A stretch of DNA of 64,000 bases. Origin: Methylomicrobium sp. wino1 (GTDB lineage Bacteria > Pseudomonadota > Gammaproteobacteria > Methylococcales > Methylomonadaceae). The notes beneath the pieces are model-generated. The model was given only the letters and a program-made list of their open reading frames with translations, was not told the DNA's origin and searched no databases. How positions within the stretch are numbered: the first letter of the stretch is position 1; every line of letters starts with the position of its first letter. The translations under genes and the position numbers were made by a program. Where the stretch lies: assembly GCF_003932755.1 (NCBI RefSeq), contig NZ_CP024202.1, positions 682,001 to 746,000 on the forward strand. The letters are read 5' to 3'. Shown piece by piece: positions 36,217 through 45,190 of this stretch.

Positions 36217-36382
36217 GTAATTATTCACACCTCCCTATCGTTCCCACGCTCCAGCGCTCGTTGTTACATAGAAATTGTAGGGTACGCTGCGCGTACCTTC
36301 ATGCCGTTAACTACCCGGATTAAACCATAAAGGCTTGTGTTAAGTTTGGTGGGGTTCGCATGGTACGCACAGCGTACCCTAC
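36217..36382. repeat. Two intergenic repeats side by side
   Basis: 36217-36257 is a half copy of the TATCGTTCCCACGCTCC repeat (full copy at 41454-41539). 36277-36382 is an inverted repeat with 21-bp arms (36277-36297 and 36362-36382, containing GTAGGGTACGCTG), one mismatch and a 64-nt centre, MITE-like. Together they fill most of the 36229-36554 gap, which has no gene. Confidence 0.7.
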
Positions 36383-36554
36383 GGCACTCCAACATTTGCG
36401 TGATTTTGCCATCGCGCAGGATGGCCAACAATGTACCTCAAATAGATATGTATAAATCGTAGATACCATCTTAGTCAATGTGCCCCCGATACTATTAATT
36501 TTAACCTGGCGTTCCCGTCTTAGACGATGAGTGAAGTTTTTTATAAGAGCGGTC

Positions 36555-37382
36555 TTATGACCCCGGCACATTATTGACCAAAGTGCCGAGATAGTCGACG
36601 AATTCGGTCAAAAACAAAATCAACTCATCGATTCTGTCTTTCAAATCATGCAAGAAATCACGGTGATGGTGATGTTCTTCGACATAAAACGACAACCCCA
36701 TATACACCGTATTCGAACCCATTGCAATCATGATCAATGCCGCCGTTTTTAGCATCAAGCCCCTGAAATGGGCACTCATCTTGCCAAATGCGACACTAAT
36801 GAACAACATCATCGGCAAGGTTCCGGCACCGAAAGTGAGCATCAATAACCCGCCTTCCGCTATTGTCGCAGCGGAAGTCGCTTTTACGGCCATTGCAAAT
36901 GTCAACGGACAAGGCATCAAGCCATTCAATAAACCGGCAATCAACGCTCCGACTATCGGTCCCTTGGTGCTGGCTGTCGCATAACCTTTACGCAGGACAT
37001 TCATCGGTATCAGCCTGATCGAACCTTGAAACGGTATCCAACCGAGAATACCCAAAGCCAACAGGATCACGACGGCGCCGATCACCATTTGCAGCAGGCT
37101 TTGCAATTTGCCGAACAGACCGCTCGAAACCAACACGACGCCGAGCGAAGCGGCAGCAAAACCGACCATCGTATAAACGAAAATGCGCGCGAGTTGATAG
37201 GCGAAATATGGGAGATAGCTTCTGGACGGTCCTGATTTCATGAAGTAACCGGAAACCAATGCGCCGCACATTCCCAAGCAATGCCCACTGCCCAATAAGC
37301 CGGCCATGAACGCCAAACTATAGTCGAAACCGCCGGCCGCAGCGATATGATGCATGCCGTGGTCCATGGTCGAATGATCCAT
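36555..37382 (-). CDS. TauE/SafE-family (UreH-like) membrane protein of the copper cluster
   Basis: 275 residues, about six membrane helices. The N-terminus is rich in H and M (MDHSTMDHGMHH), suggesting copper binding, and GSGHCLGMCGALVSGY is the hallmark of the UreH/DsbD-like transmembrane domain; LMPCPLTFAMAVKATSA holds the second conserved cysteine. A His-rich loop (EEHHHHRDFLHDL) precedes an amphipathic C-terminal helix. Homologues neighbour copper ATPases and cytochrome oxidase assembly genes, so metal delivery is the likely role. The copper ATPase gene ends about 8 nt upstream of its start. Confidence 0.85.
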   Translation of the reverse strand: MDHSTMDHGMHHIAAAGGFDYSLAFMAGLLGSGHCLGMCGALVSGYFMKSGPSRSYLPYFAYQLARIFVYTMVGFAAASLGVVLVSSGLFGKLQSLLQMVIGAVVILLALGILGWIPFQGSIRLIPMNVLRKGYATASTKGPIVGALIAGLLNGLMPCPLTFAMAVKATSAATIAEGGLLMLTFGAGTLPMMLFISVAFGKMSAHFRGLMLKTAALIMIAMGSNTVYMGLSFYVEEHHHHRDFLHDLKDRIDELILFLTEFVDYLGTLVNNVPGS

Positions 37383-37390
37383 CTTAAACC

Positions 37391-39841
37391 CTATTTTTTA
37401 CCCAAGCGCAACGAGTTGACGATCACGGACACCGAACTTAGCGCCATCGCCGCCGAGGCGATCATCGGATTAAGTTTACCCAAGGCCGCGACCGGAATCG
37501 CAATCGTGTTATAGCCGAACGCCCAAAATAGATTTTCCTTTATAATGCGGATCGTATCGGTACTGAGCTCGATTGCATCGGTCACTTTGGTAATATCGCC
37601 GCTGACCAGCGTCATATCGGCCGACTCGATCGCGATATCGGTGCCGCTGCCTATCGCGAAACCGACATCGGCCGCCGCCAGTGCCGGCGCATCATTGATA
37701 CCGTCGCCGATCATACCGACATGACGACCTTGTTGTTGGAATTCATGAATAATCGCCAATTTCTCTTCGGGCCTGGCGTTCGCGACGACCGTTTCGATAC
37801 CGACTTTCGCGGCTATATAATTCGCCGTTTTTTCAGTATCCCCAGTCACCATCAGCGTATGCACACCCATTTTGTTCAAGCGCGCGATTGCTTTGGACGC
37901 TTGTGGTCGCGGCTTATCCGCAATACCGAAAACCGCCGATTCCTTGCCGTTTATCGCCATAAACACGGGCGTCTTACCCTGCCCGGCATATTCGCCGGCC
38001 GCTTTCGATAAGGCATCGATCGAAACACCTTGGTCAACCAACCATCCTCTATTGCCCAATAATAAATTTTGCCCCCCGACTTCGGCTAAAATCCCGCGTC
38101 CGGTTTCGCTCTTGAAATGACTGCATTCCTGTAGGACCATCGAATGCTCTTTGGCATAGTCGACGATCGCTTTACCGAGAAAATGCTCCGAATTGTTTTC
38201 TGCCGACGCAGCCAATATCAGGACTTCCTCATCGTCTATTCCGGAAATATTGAGCCACTCGCTGACTTTCGGCTTACCTTCGGTAATCGTGCCGGTCTTA
38301 TCGAACACGATAGCATTGAGCTTGGCCGCCAGTTCCAGACTTTCGCCGTTGCGGATATAAACACCTTCGCGCGCCGCACGGCCGGTACCCACCATGATTG
38401 CTGCCGGCGTCGCCAAGCCTAGTGCACAAGGGCAAGCAATCAATAGCACGGTAATCGCATTACCGAATGCATGCGCGAACGGCGCACCCGCCAGCAACCA
38501 CCCGCCCATCGTCAAGCCTGAAAAAACCATGACCGACGGCACGAACACCGCAGAGATTCTATCGACCTGTTTCTGAATCGGCAATTTGGCGGCCTGAGCC
38601 TGATCGACCATGTGTACGATACCGGCCAGCACGGTGTCCATACCGACTGCAGTCGCACGTATCTTCAATACGCCGCTGCCGTTGACGCAACCACCGATCA
38701 CTTTTTGACCGACTTCCTTGACGACCGGTAAACTTTCCCCGGTCACCATCGCTTCGTCGACCGTCGAAACGCCATGAATCACTTGGCCGTCGGTCGGTAT
38801 TTTCTCGCCCGGACGCACCAATAAAATATCGTCGATTGCGATATCGTCGACATCGATCGTGATTTCTTCGCCGTCGCGCAACAACGTTGCGGTTTGCGGC
38901 TGCAAATCGACTAATTTTCGGATCGCCTCTCCGGCCTTGCCCTTTGCATTTTCTTCAAGATAGCGCCCTAACAGGACAAAGGTAATGATCGCGGCGGCCG
39001 CTTCGAAATAAATATGACCTCTGTTTCGAAACAACGCCGGTAAACTATAACCGTAGGCGGAACCGACACCCAACGCTATCAATGAATCCATGTTGGCGGC
39101 TCGGTGTTCCGCCAAACGTAAAGCCTTGCTGAAAAACTGCCGGCCCGACCAAAATACCACCGGCGTCGTCAACCCGAATTGCAGCCAATGCAGCCAGCGC
39201 GACGTCGGCATGCTCATGCCGACCGCGACGACGGGCAGGCTCAATATTCCCGACCATACGAAACGGCTTCGTGCCGTCAAGATACGTTGCTGCTCTTTTT
39301 CAATCAGAATTTTACGTTGCGACAAGGTATCCATCGCATAGGTTTTGTAACCGAGCGACGCCACTCTAGCACCGACTTCGTCCTTATCGAGCTGCCCATG
39401 GACGGTTAAGGTTTCGGTGCCGAAATTGACGCTGGCTTGCTTGGTCGCCGGATCGCGTTTCAGCACCATTTCGATTAGCAAAGCGCACGACGCGCAAGTC
39501 ATGCCTTCGACGGCAAGATCGACTTCTTGCAGGGGACCGTCAAATTTTTTCTTTCTGGCTTGATGATCGATGCTTTGTTTATGGGCGATGTTGCCCAGCA
39601 CCGCATCGATCAAAATCAGTAAATTCTTTTTCGGTAGACTGGCCGGGTCGAATTCGATCACGACCGAACCCAGCGAGAAAACTGAACGTACCGCTTTAAT
39701 TTCCGGTCGCTTTTTTAGCAGGATTTCAAAAATGTAACCCCGTTCTTGGTTTTTTTTTAGTATTGGAGATTCGATCCGAATGCGCCGGGATAATTGATGA
39801 ACAAGCCGAAAGTTTTTAAAAGTCACGCTTTGGGAATCCAT
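37391..39841 (-). CDS. Copper-translocating P1B-type ATPase
   Basis: 816 residues. A degenerate ferredoxin-like N-terminal domain (about 10-85, no CxxC) is followed by a true HMA domain with GMTCASC (113-119), eight membrane helices with the CPC metal site in [14 protein letters not shown], the phosphorylation site [11 protein letters not shown], and [10 protein letters not shown]. It pumps monovalent copper from the cytoplasm by ATP hydrolysis, for detoxification or for loading cuproproteins. It heads toward the TauE/SafE-like gene and follows the HMA-like gene at 39.9 kb, making a metal operon. Confidence 0.93.
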   Translation of the reverse strand: MDSQSVTFKNFRLVHQLSRRIRIESPILKKNQERGYIFEILLKKRPEIKAVRSVFSLGSVVIEFDPASLPKKNLLILIDAVLGNIAHKQSIDHQARKKKFDGPLQEVDLAVEGMTCASCALLIEMVLKRDPATKQASVNFGTETLTVHGQLDKDEVGARVASLGYKTYAMDTLSQRKILIEKEQQRILTARSRFVWSGILSLPVVAVGMSMPTSRWLHWLQFGLTTPVVFWSGRQFFSKALRLAEHRAANMDSLIALGVGSAYGYSLPALFRNRGHIYFEAAAAIITFVLLGRYLEENAKGKAGEAIRKLVDLQPQTATLLRDGEEITIDVDDIAIDDILLVRPGEKIPTDGQVIHGVSTVDEAMVTGESLPVVKEVGQKVIGGCVNGSGVLKIRATAVGMDTVLAGIVHMVDQAQAAKLPIQKQVDRISAVFVPSVMVFSGLTMGGWLLAGAPFAHAFGNAITVLLIACPCALGLATPAAIMVGTGRAAREGVYIRNGESLELAAKLNAIVFDKTGTITEGKPKVSEWLNISGIDDEEVLILAASAENNSEHFLGKAIVDYAKEHSMVLQECSHFKSETGRGILAEVGGQNLLLGNRGWLVDQGVSIDALSKAAGEYAGQGKTPVFMAINGKESAVFGIADKPRPQASKAIARLNKMGVHTLMVTGDTEKTANYIAAKVGIETVVANARPEEKLAIIHEFQQQGRHVGMIGDGINDAPALAAADVGFAIGSGTDIAIESADMTLVSGDITKVTDAIELSTDTIRIIKENLFWAFGYNTIAIPVAALGKLNPMIASAAMALSSVSVIVNSLRLGKK

Positions 39842-39933
39842 ATCGAGTTAGACAGTAATATCAAGCCAGTGAATAACAACAATCGCTGCGAATTAAAAAA
39901 TATGGCGCACAAGGCGGCATAGAAATAAAGAAT

Positions 39934-40542
39934 TTATTTTTTACGTGACCGTATCAATAAATAAAACATATAGAAGATCGCCATCCATTCGTAACGATAT
40001 TTGAATGGCTTCACGATCCATTGCTGGGTAATGTGCTGCCAATGTAACTTGATTAGAAACAGCACTAAAATATCGTTCAAAAAGTCGATAACGGCTTTTT
40101 CAGGATCGTTTAAAAAAGCTTTGGGTTTTTTTAAACCGATTTTTCCGACGACTTTAGCCGCATGCACCGTATCTTTGGCATCGGTGTATTTTCGTTTAAA
40201 CCAATTGAGGCGCTCCGGCTTGGCCTTATTACCAATGGCTCGTTCTTTCCATTGCCTCGATTTGGCTATCGGCTTCGGATTAAAAAGCCCCGTTTTCTCA
40301 ATCTCGGCCAGGATTTGATACAACTGCTTGACCAGTGCTTCGAACTCGCAAATCGTTTCTTGAAAACGTATCGATAATTTTTGTTGTCGCCGATATAGCA
40401 TGACCCGATAAACTCCGTCGAGTTCAAGCAATTTTTCGGTCAACGCTTTAGCCGTAGCGGAATCGCAGGCTTCCGAGGGAATTTGAAACCTGACATGTCC
40501 GTTCTCCCGATAACGCAACACAAAATTTCTTTGGATAGCCAT
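39934..40542 (-). CDS. HMA-like protein of the copper cluster (no CxxC)
   Basis: 202 residues. The first 75 residues look like a ferredoxin-fold HMA domain that lacks metal-binding cysteines (HVRFQIPSEACDSATAKALT), similar to the N-terminal domain of the neighbouring ATPase. A basic linker and a hydrophobic end (MAIFYMFYLLIRS) follow. It may dock on the ATPase or regulate it; this is inference. Same strand, 92 nt ahead of the ATPase gene. Confidence 0.7.
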   Translation of the reverse strand: MAIQRNFVLRYRENGHVRFQIPSEACDSATAKALTEKLLELDGVYRVMLYRRQQKLSIRFQETICEFEALVKQLYQILAEIEKTGLFNPKPIAKSRQWKERAIGNKAKPERLNWFKRKYTDAKDTVHAAKVVGKIGLKKPKAFLNDPEKAVIDFLNDILVLFLIKLHWQHITQQWIVKPFKYRYEWMAIFYMFYLLIRSRKK

Positions 40543-40745
40543 AATTCAAACATTGCCTTAGTAGAAACAAAAACGGGCGTTCCGACAAATCAGTACAGAA
40601 CACCCGTTAAATACTCCGCATAAACAAATTCGCGGATTCTATTCGACCCATTTATTGATTAATGCAGTCACTATCGTTTATATCTTTATCAGCGTCGAAT
40701 AAAATAATCTTGCCATAACAAAATATGGCCGAAGTATATACGCTA

Positions 40746-41036
40746 TTATTCTTTTGTTTCTGCAACGATATCTTCTAAATTCTCTTTTTGTTGCAAAACA
40801 AAATCTTTTCCGGCATCGACCACTTTCGTGGTTCCAGAAATAATTTCCTTACGGTACTTATAGATCACGTAACCCGCAGCTACACCTAAGCCAAAAACCA
40901 ATAACGGATGCTTGGCCGCTTTACCGAGCAATTTGCTTCCGCCTTGAACCGTTGCGGAAGCCATAGAACCTTTAACAATTTCTTTAGACATGGAACTCAT
41001 CCCCTGTTGTGCGGTTTTACCGTGCACATGTTTCAT
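40746..41036 (-). CDS. Small single-pass membrane protein
   Basis: 96 residues with a glycine-rich membrane segment (HPLLVFGLGVAAGYVIYKY) and a charged C-terminal helix (KENLEDIVAETKE). No function known. Small proteins of this kind recur beside HMA/P-type ATPase genes in several bacteria, so a link to the metal cluster is likely but not shown. Confidence 0.65.
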   Translation of the reverse strand: MKHVHGKTAQQGMSSMSKEIVKGSMASATVQGGSKLLGKAAKHPLLVFGLGVAAGYVIYKYRKEIISGTTKVVDAGKDFVLQQKENLEDIVAETKE

Positions 41037-41079
41037 TTAATCTTTTCCTTAATTATTTAAATTGATGATAGAAGTTGGC

Positions 41080-41250
41080 TTACTCGGATTTTTCGTATTC
41101 GGGTAGAATTTGATCCTCGTGCAGCATTTGATAGATTCCTTTACACCCTTCACAACAAAAATCTTTATCACCTTCTTTGGTTTTCAACGTGAACCCCGGC
41201 GTCTCCACCGTTAAACCACATAAATCACAAGCTTTTTTGGTATCGTTCAT
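41080..41250 (-). CDS. 56-residue cysteine-rich metal-binding protein
   Basis: A short gene beginning ATG 41250 (MNDTKKACDLCGLTVETPGF) and ending TAA 41080. It has CDLCG near the start and FCCEGCKGIYQML in the middle, the pattern of the small putative metal-binding domain found at the N-terminus of some copper P-type ATPases (PF12156). Here it is a free-standing protein at the head of the copper cluster, possibly a cytoplasmic metal donor to the ATPase. Five cysteines are available for binding. Confidence 0.75.
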   Translation of the reverse strand: MNDTKKACDLCGLTVETPGFTLKTKEGDKDFCCEGCKGIYQMLHEDQILPEYEKSE

Positions 41251-41453
41251 TCTGAATTCTTGATTTCATTTCCTAACAGCGGATAGTAGCAAAATAAATT
41301 TTACACAACAAGCGCTTACTATAAGGGCTAAAGCAAGTTCATGAGAATTAATAACAATTTAATTTAACAAAGGAAGTTGCTTGATAAGACAAAGTATAGA
41401 ACGGCCCGAAAAAGGCAGGAAACTAAATCATAAGTAATTATTCACATCCCACC

Positions 41454-41539
41454 TATCGTTCCTACGCTCCAGCGCAGGAATGAACATCGAGACGCTAGAT
41501 CGGTACTCAGGCATTCCTACGCAGAGCGTGGGAACGATA
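41454..41539. repeat. Intergenic palindromic repeat (TATCGTTCC...GGAACGATA)
   Basis: Arms at 41454-41469 (TATCGTTCCTACGCTC) and 41524-41539 (GAGCGTGGGAACGATA) pair with one mismatch; the centre has further short palindromes. Sequence just left (AATTATTCACA) is shared with 36217-36245. This is a common gammaproteobacterial extragenic repeat type. Confidence 0.75.
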
Positions 41540-41641
41540 ATTGCCGGGGGACTGAATAGTTACAATCATAAAACAAACTTCGGCGCCGGAAGCCCGTGAA
41601 AAAACGCTCCGACGCCGAAATTTGACTAACAAAGGGAATAA

Positions 41642-41872
41642 TTACGAAGCGGCCGTTTTTGTCGATGATCGATAAGCGCCGCTCGTGGCACGATTCGATG
41701 CTTTCATTAACGCGATTCTTAATGCACCGGTTAAGCTTGCACCTAAGCCTAATCGCATTGCCAAAGCCGGCAACACTATCATGGATGCTACAGCCAAACC
41801 TGCTCCCACTAACAGAGCGCCATTGTTATCAAAATTGACTTCAGTTTCCACACGCGTTAAATCTTGACTCAT
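41642..41872 (-). CDS. Small membrane protein
   Basis: 76 residues from ATG 41872, which is preceded by AGAGGTG; an earlier in-frame start at 41893 is less likely. A hydrophobic glycine/alanine-rich segment (LLVGAGLAVASMIVLPALAM) is followed by a second weaker one and a basic tail. No known family. It lies upstream of the cysteine-rich protein on the same strand but with a repeat in between, so it may be a separate unit. Confidence 0.65.
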   Translation of the reverse strand: MSQDLTRVETEVNFDNNGALLVGAGLAVASMIVLPALAMRLGLGASLTGALRIALMKASNRATSGAYRSSTKTAAS

Positions 41873-42280
41873 TTTTTCACCTCTTACAGACAATTAGGCA
41901 ATTAACTCAGTGCTATGAATATAAGCAGAATAAATGCCAACTTATAACTCCATGTTTTTACAGAACAAAGGAAACAACCATGGAGGAGGTAATAAAAAAA
42001 TAGGTTAAATAACACTGTTTTATTGCGTCATTTGACCTATTTTTAGAAACAGACTATTTCATTTCCGATCTAAATGCAGACAGGTCTTCTCTTCCCCATT
42101 GCGGAGCGTGTCGATCGAGGCAAGCCAGTGTTTGTATTGCGGATACAGAAGCACTCTGCGGCGCCGTCAGGTACTCGTAGCGTAACTACAATTCACTTTG
42201 AATTTTTAAGCGTTTTCGGTAGTGATGGGTGTTTTCAACTTTTACCGCATACAGAGCCTAACGCTCATGAATGCCCGTTC

Positions 42281-42542
42281 ATCGCCCCGGCAAATGAAAG
42301 TGCGCGGCATGGGCCGGAGAGTGCGGTCACTCGCCCGACAGGACGCCGTGAATACGTCCTTGTAGGCTCGACGGCGGCGACTGATTGCCAAGGATGGCAT
42401 GAATGCAGATTTTGCAGGAGCAAAAATCTGCCCTGCCGCCGACGCCTGTCGGTCGAGCAACCGCACCCTCTTCGGAACCAACATTGTTTTTCATATCGAA
42501 AAATTAGATAAGGAGTCTAAATCTACGAACTTTCACAGTAAT
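42281..42542. repeat. Type 2 repeat carrying a nested type 1 repeat
   Basis: The outer blocks (42281-42302 and 42493-42542) match 11767-11872. Between them 42337-42471 is a type 1 repeat core, shared with 44614-44913 and 54487-54711, including the hairpin GCAGATTTTGC...GCAAAAATCTGC and the CTGCCGCCGAC stretch. The remainder of 41873-42726 shows no real gene. Confidence 0.7.
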
Positions 42543-42726
42543 ATACCCTCGTAGATCAAAATTCGGCGCCTCCTTAAACATCGCCGAAACTTGAAGTGCG
42601 AAAGGCATAAAATGTAGTGCCCATGAACTAAGCTATTGAATTATAAAAGTTAGATTCATAGCAATGAAAGAACGAACCGTTATCGCATACAATACTAATA
42701 AACTCATTATTTTTCTCCATAAACCT

Positions 42727-43101
42727 ATGCCGCATTTACTATTTTCACTCAGAGGGGTACCGGAAGACGAAGCCGCGGAAGTACGCGAACTACTAACCGA
42801 ACATTCGATCGACTTTTATGAAACGTCGGCTGGTAACTGGGGAATTTCAATGCCTGCTTTATGGCTTAATGATCAAACCCAACTCCAACAAGCACAAATC
42901 TTGCTGTATCAATATCAAAAGCAGCGGGCGCTAACCCAACGAGCATTGTACGAACAACTTAAAAAAAAAGGTAAAGCGCCAACACTTTTAGGCAATCTTA
43001 AGCATAACTCTATACGCTTGCTGGTTTATCTTGCTGCTATCGTATTGGTACTTTATGCATCCATAAAGCTGATATTCGAATTCGGCTTTACAGTGCCTTA
43101 A
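42727..43101 (+). CDS. DUF6164 family protein
   Basis: About 124 residues from ATG 42727 (MPHLLFSLRGVPEDEAAEV). The family pattern is an N-terminal ferredoxin-like part containing IDFYETSAGNWGIS, then a helix and one C-terminal membrane segment (LLVYLAAIVLVLYASIKLI). Function unknown. The frame is open upstream to ATG 42664, but the shorter start matches the family. Confidence 0.75.
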   Translation: MPHLLFSLRGVPEDEAAEVRELLTEHSIDFYETSAGNWGISMPALWLNDQTQLQQAQILLYQYQKQRALTQRALYEQLKKKGKAPTLLGNLKHNSIRLLVYLAAIVLVLYASIKLIFEFGFTVP

Positions 43102-43204
43102 GCGTTCATTTGGGCATTCGCCTCGAAACATTAATGTGAAAAACTAAGCGTTGTCATTTTTACACTAGATTTCTCCGATCCCTGGCGGCGGCTATGGCAA
43201 GATA

Positions 43205-43242
43205 CCTTATTAAACTGTGTTAAATAACACATTTTAATAAGG
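43205..43242. terminator. Near-perfect 38-nt hairpin between convergent genes
   Basis: CCTTATTAAA pairs with TTTAATAAGG, then one C/T mismatch, then TGTGTTA with TAACACA over a 2-nt loop: 17 pairs. It lies between the convergent DUF6164 and DUF1289 genes. No long T run follows, so bidirectional termination is a guess; a protein-binding site is the alternative. Confidence 0.5.
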
Positions 43243-43404
43243 TTAAAATATAAACTCTTCGCTGCAATTCTGCCCGGCATTCTTCCATTAGACGTCTTCC
43301 GTGACGCTGGTATTAGCCGCCACTCGATCATCAACTGCTAAAAACCGCGAACAGGCTTTGCAAAAACGACTATTTTTAACTCGACGCCTATTTCCGCGCC
43401 TGGG

Positions 43405-43608
43405 TCAACAACAACTTACCCGATCGGAATACACTTTTTGCTTGGCCCTTTGCGAAACATTGTTAAGAATATTGATACGCGCTTCATCATCGACCACCCC
43501 CCAAGATTTGATTTCTTCGAGCGTGCGATAACAACCCAAGCAAACATCGGCGTCATCGAGACAGCAATTACCGACACAAGGAGATTCGACGCGTTGACAC
43601 TGAATCAT
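43405..43608 (-). CDS. DUF1289 family protein
   Basis: 67 residues with the typical cysteine pattern SPCVGNCCLDDADVCLGCYRTLEEI. Probably a small metal- or cluster-binding protein; role unknown. Its start overlaps the YbjQ stop by 4 nt, so the two are co-translated. Confidence 0.9.
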   Translation of the reverse strand: MIQCQRVESPCVGNCCLDDADVCLGCYRTLEEIKSWGVVDDEARINILNNVSQRAKQKVYSDRVSCC

Positions 43609-43919
43609 TTGAGTTTTACCGCAGTTCCGTAAGCCATGATTTCGGACGCATTCGCCATGATCGCACTGGTCGTAAATCGAATATTAACGACAGCATCGGC
43701 ACCGCGACGCTGCGCTTCTGTCACCATTCGTTCAATGGCAAGATCTCTGGCGTCGGCTAACATTTCAGTGTAGCCTTTAATTTCGCCGCCAACCAATCCT
43801 TTTAAAGCCGCCATGAAATCGCGCCCTACATGCTTGGATTGCACAATATTGCCCACTACCACGCCCAAGTTTTCAGTAATCTCTCGTCCCGGCACATCCG
43901 GTGTTGTTGCAAAAATCAT
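43605..43919 (-). CDS. YbjQ family protein (UPF0145)
   Basis: 104 residues from ATG 43919, which follows AAAGGA; a longer frame to 43973 lacks support. Family signatures: IVQSKHVGRDFMAALKGLVG, EMLADARDLAIERM and GADAVVNIRFTT. YbjQ proteins are pentameric heavy-metal-binding-like domains of unknown function. Upstream member of a two-gene unit with DUF1289. Confidence 0.9.
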   Translation of the reverse strand: MIFATTPDVPGREITENLGVVVGNIVQSKHVGRDFMAALKGLVGGEIKGYTEMLADARDLAIERMVTEAQRRGADAVVNIRFTTSAIMANASEIMAYGTAVKLK

Positions 43920-43996
43920 TGTTAATTTTCCTTTTGAAATAAAAGCCCAGGCCCGCCCCTTACAAACGGGCATAAAACTCGATTAGCACACCGCCG

Positions 43997-44314
43997 TCAA
44001 TTTTTTACCATCCGGTAAGGCGGCATCTGAATCGATTCGATTCGCCGACCGATCATCGTTATCAGCCCGACATAACGATCATCGCCCGATGCCGAAAATT
44101 CGAATTCGAAAGAACGCATCAACCTTAACCTACCAAACTCATCTCTTTTAAACGTCATTCGGCTGAATGCGACACAATCGTCCAACATTTGCACATCCAT
44201 ATCCGCACAGTGTTTTTTTACGGCCAAATAAGCATATTCTCTAATCGACAAAGCATCCGACCAAAAGAAAAGAGCTACAATCAATAAAAAAATCAGAAGC
44301 ACTTCAACTTGCAT
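43997..44314 (-). CDS. DUF3301 family protein
   Basis: 105 residues with an N-terminal membrane helix (VLLIFLLIVALFFW) and the conserved AYLAVKKHCADMDVQMLDD and FEFEFSASGDDRYVG stretches. A small inner-membrane protein of unknown role, common in gammaproteobacteria. It precedes ybjQ on the same strand. Confidence 0.85.
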   Translation of the reverse strand: MQVEVLLIFLLIVALFFWSDALSIREYAYLAVKKHCADMDVQMLDDCVAFSRMTFKRDEFGRLRLMRSFEFEFSASGDDRYVGLITMIGRRIESIQMPPYRMVKN

Positions 44315-44356
44315 CGGATGACCCTAAAATTGAGTATTATACTTCGCGCGGTCATG

Positions 44357-44481
44357 TTTGCGGATTTTATGGCAAGGCTATTTTGTTCGGTAGCAAGGCA
44401 CGAAAACAGGCGCATAGCAAGCTATGTAACTGTTTTCGCAACGCGGCTACCGGACAAAAGAGCGCGTCAGAAAGCCGCAAA
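44357..44481. repeat. Large nested inverted repeat (125 bp)
   Basis: Three layers of pairing are centred near 44420: TTTGCGG (44357-44363) with CCGCAAA (44475-44481); TTTTGTTCGGTAGC (44381-44394) with GCTACCGGACAAAA (44446-44459, one mismatch); CGAAAACAG with CTGTTTTCG and inside it CATAGC-AA-GCTATG. It could fold as one long hairpin on either strand. No coding capacity. Confidence 0.75.
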
Positions 44482-44613
44482 TGTGCCCGTGCGAAGGATT
44501 AGTGTAAAGATCGAAGACTTCTCCAATACGACCTAACAATCGTTGCAATCTATCCGAATTTTATTGGCTTAGCAAACGAGACATGTATCTTTCGCCCATG
44601 AAACTACGGTATT

Positions 44614-44913
44614 AGGATTTGGTCGTAAATAACGTCCCTATTTTACGGAGGGTTCGGTTGCTCGATTGGCAGGTGTCGGCGGCAGGGCAGATTTTTGCTC
44701 CTGCAAAATCTGCATTCATGCCATCCTTGGCAATCAGTCGCCGCCGTCAAGACTACACGGACGTATTCACCCAGCACCTAAATTCCATAGCCCATTGGCC
44801 AGGGTTAGTTGTCTTGGATAATTTAGGTGCTGAGTTCACAGCGTCCTGTCAAGCAAGTTACCGAACCCGCTACAAAACTCATAGTATAAGGAAGTTATTT
44901 TTCACGAAATCCT
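44614..44913. mobile_element. 300-bp type 1 repeat with terminal inverted repeats and nested hairpin
   Basis: The ends are imperfect inverted repeats of about 24 bp: AGGATTTGGTCGTAAATAAC at the left and the complement of AGGATTTCGTGAAAAATAAC at the right. Inside are the hairpin GCAGATTTTTGC...GCAAAATCTGC and, at 44771-44834, a second hairpin element (CAGCACCTAAATT...AATTTAGGTGCTG) flanked by TTCAC on both sides. Related copies are at 42337-42471, 54487-54711 and 62401-62545. It looks like a non-autonomous element. Confidence 0.75.
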
Positions 44914-45154
44914 TAGCTAATTAAAGTAGTGGAGTTTTAGCCGAAGCGTTTTTCCTTCTAGAGACGCCTTATCATGAACTCGTTGCAAAAAAATTTTATT
45001 GATTCATCATCACATAAAGCCGAAACAACTAAATGTCACACAAAAATCGGCTTAACAATTCGACATCGAACCGCTTTTATTGATCGATTTTTTGTTTAAT
45101 CCCCAAATAAGCCTTGTTGGAAGACATTTTGGCATCAACGTAGGAGGCAAAGGG

Positions 45155-45190
45155 ATGACTAACAAAGGAGATAACACTACTCATGCCTAA
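45155..45190 (+). CDS. 11-codon upstream reading frame coupled to the ABC exporter
   Basis: MTNKGDNTTHA, preceded by a strong AGGAGG at 45142-45147. Its stop overlaps the ATG 45183 of the exporter gene, so ribosomes finishing it could restart there. Possibly a translation-coupling leader. Confidence 0.4.
   Translation: MTNKGDNTTHA

Noticed and set aside
42074-42511. 145-codon open frame
   Set aside because: It is read almost wholly through dispersed repeat sequence (42281-42542).
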